This document shows positions 63,685-64,000 of a stretch of 64,000 nt of DNA, in pieces. Source of the DNA: Gammaproteobacteria bacterium (GTDB lineage Bacteria; Pseudomonadota; Gammaproteobacteria; Pseudomonadales; JAUIET01). The position numbers were made by a program, and so were the translations under genes. Positions within the stretch are counted from its first letter, which is position 1. The number at the start of each line of letters is the position of its first letter. The stretch lies in contig JAUIHW010000010.1 of the NCBI GenBank assembly GCA_030431775.1, positions 47,923-111,922 on the forward strand. Direction: 5' to 3'. The notes under the pieces are model-generated. The model was given only the letters and a program-made list of their open reading frames with translations, was not told the origin of the DNA and made no database searches.

Positions 63685-64000
63685 TCAGAAAGTAAAAACG
63701 GGATTCAATAAACGCGTTAAGCGCCCGGTAAATCGCAAATCACCACTGACGGCAGTCAATAAAATACAGTCCTGATCGCGGTGGGCAACCGGCTTATGCA
63801 CATGGCTGGCATCACACTCAATGAAGTCACCTGCGGAGTAGCTTCCCAATTCATCGGAGTAGCCGCCTTGCAATAACACCGTGAACTCATTGCCGCTGTG
63901 CGTGTGCTGGAACACACTGCGGCCTTTGCCTACCCGCAACAACTTCACGATAAATCCTTCTTCATTGGCTGCGGGCAGGTCGAAGAAACTCACCCCGGGC
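63685..64000 (-). CDS. chrR: ChrR-type cupin anti-sigma factor, C-terminal part (5' end cut by window)
   Basis: The minus-strand frame stays open to the window end, so the track's GTG start is internal; at least 105 codons are visible. The fragment is a cupin with HTHSGNEFTVLLQGGYSDELG and DFIECDASHVHKPVA and ends ...RLLNPVFTF, matching the C-terminal cupin of ChrR anti-sigma factors. ChrR holds sigma factor RpoE (ECF11) inactive until singlet oxygen appears, and phr genes are known members of that regulon. The zinc-binding N-terminal anti-sigma domain would lie outside the window, likely beside rpoE. Confidence 0.8.
   Translation of the reverse strand, partial: PGVSFFDLPAANEEGFIVKLLRVGKGRSVFQHTHSGNEFTVLLQGGYSDELGSYSAGDFIECDASHVHKPVAHRDQDCILLTAVSGDLRFTGRLTRLLNPVFTF

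Overview
The window comes from a Gram-negative gammaproteobacterium, probably a marine or otherwise oligotrophic heterotroph. The evidence is the conserved block ssrA-smpB / ratA-rnfH / bamE-fur / recN / hrcA / grpE-dnaK-dnaJ / dapB / carAB-greA, a tmRNA tag of the gammaproteobacterial type (ANDNSYALAA), a LexA-type SOS box at recN, sigma32-type heat-shock promoters, and several TonB-dependent receptors. I cannot name the genus from the sequence alone.

Bases 1-21.7 kb form a catabolic cluster for an N-heteroaromatic compound. A tight minus-strand operon (nicE-nicD-nicX-nicF) encodes the complete maleamate route: 2,5-dihydroxypyridine to N-formylmaleamate, maleamate, maleate and fumarate. Around it lie the enzymes expected to make 2,5-dihydroxypyridine: a two-subunit molybdenum hydroxylase with an exported large subunit, a group A flavin monooxygenase, a NicA2-family (nicotine/pseudooxynicotine-type) flavin oxidase overlapping the gene of an exported cytochrome c, a Rieske oxygenase, a trimethylamine-dehydrogenase-like flavoprotein, a PhyH-type dioxygenase, an NTF2-like protein, an MFS transporter, a TetR regulator and two related TonB receptors. 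Two sets of shared palindromes (family A: half-sites TTAATTGTTCA and TGNATAATTAA; family B: TAGGT-N5-ACCTA) tie these transcription units into two regulons. The most economical reading is a pathway that strips an N-alkyl or alkylamine side chain from a pyridine alkaloid or betaine and mineralises the ring. The true substrate is not decided by sequence. An IS91-type transposase tail sits at the edge of the cluster.

Bases 22.2-34.0 kb are a second accessory stretch: an AraC regulator divergent from a DUF3604 protein - TonB receptor - sulfatase row, a second PhyH-type gene bracketed by two 106-bp repeats with CGGGGACAG termini, and two tandem exported paralogues sharing a C-terminal domain. This stretch ends at the 3' end of ssrA.

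Bases 34.0-57.9 kb are core housekeeping: tmRNA and SmpB (ribosome rescue), with an unusual tandem 119-bp repeat abutting the tmRNA 5' end, an NSS transporter, RatA/RnfH, BamE, Fur, RecN, HrcA, a VOC protein, a rhomboid protease, an MFS transporter, GrpE/DnaK/DnaJ, DapB, a DUF3754 (TMEM143) protein, CarA/CarB behind a promoter and an intrinsic terminator in the leader, GreA and FolE.

Bases 58.0-64.0 kb look like a light/singlet-oxygen stress group: an SRPBCC-SDR fusion, a DUF523-DUF1722 protein, a small DUF2892 membrane protein, an exonuclease/GIY-YIG fusion, a DNA photolyase and the cupin half of a ChrR-type anti-sigma factor cut by the window end.
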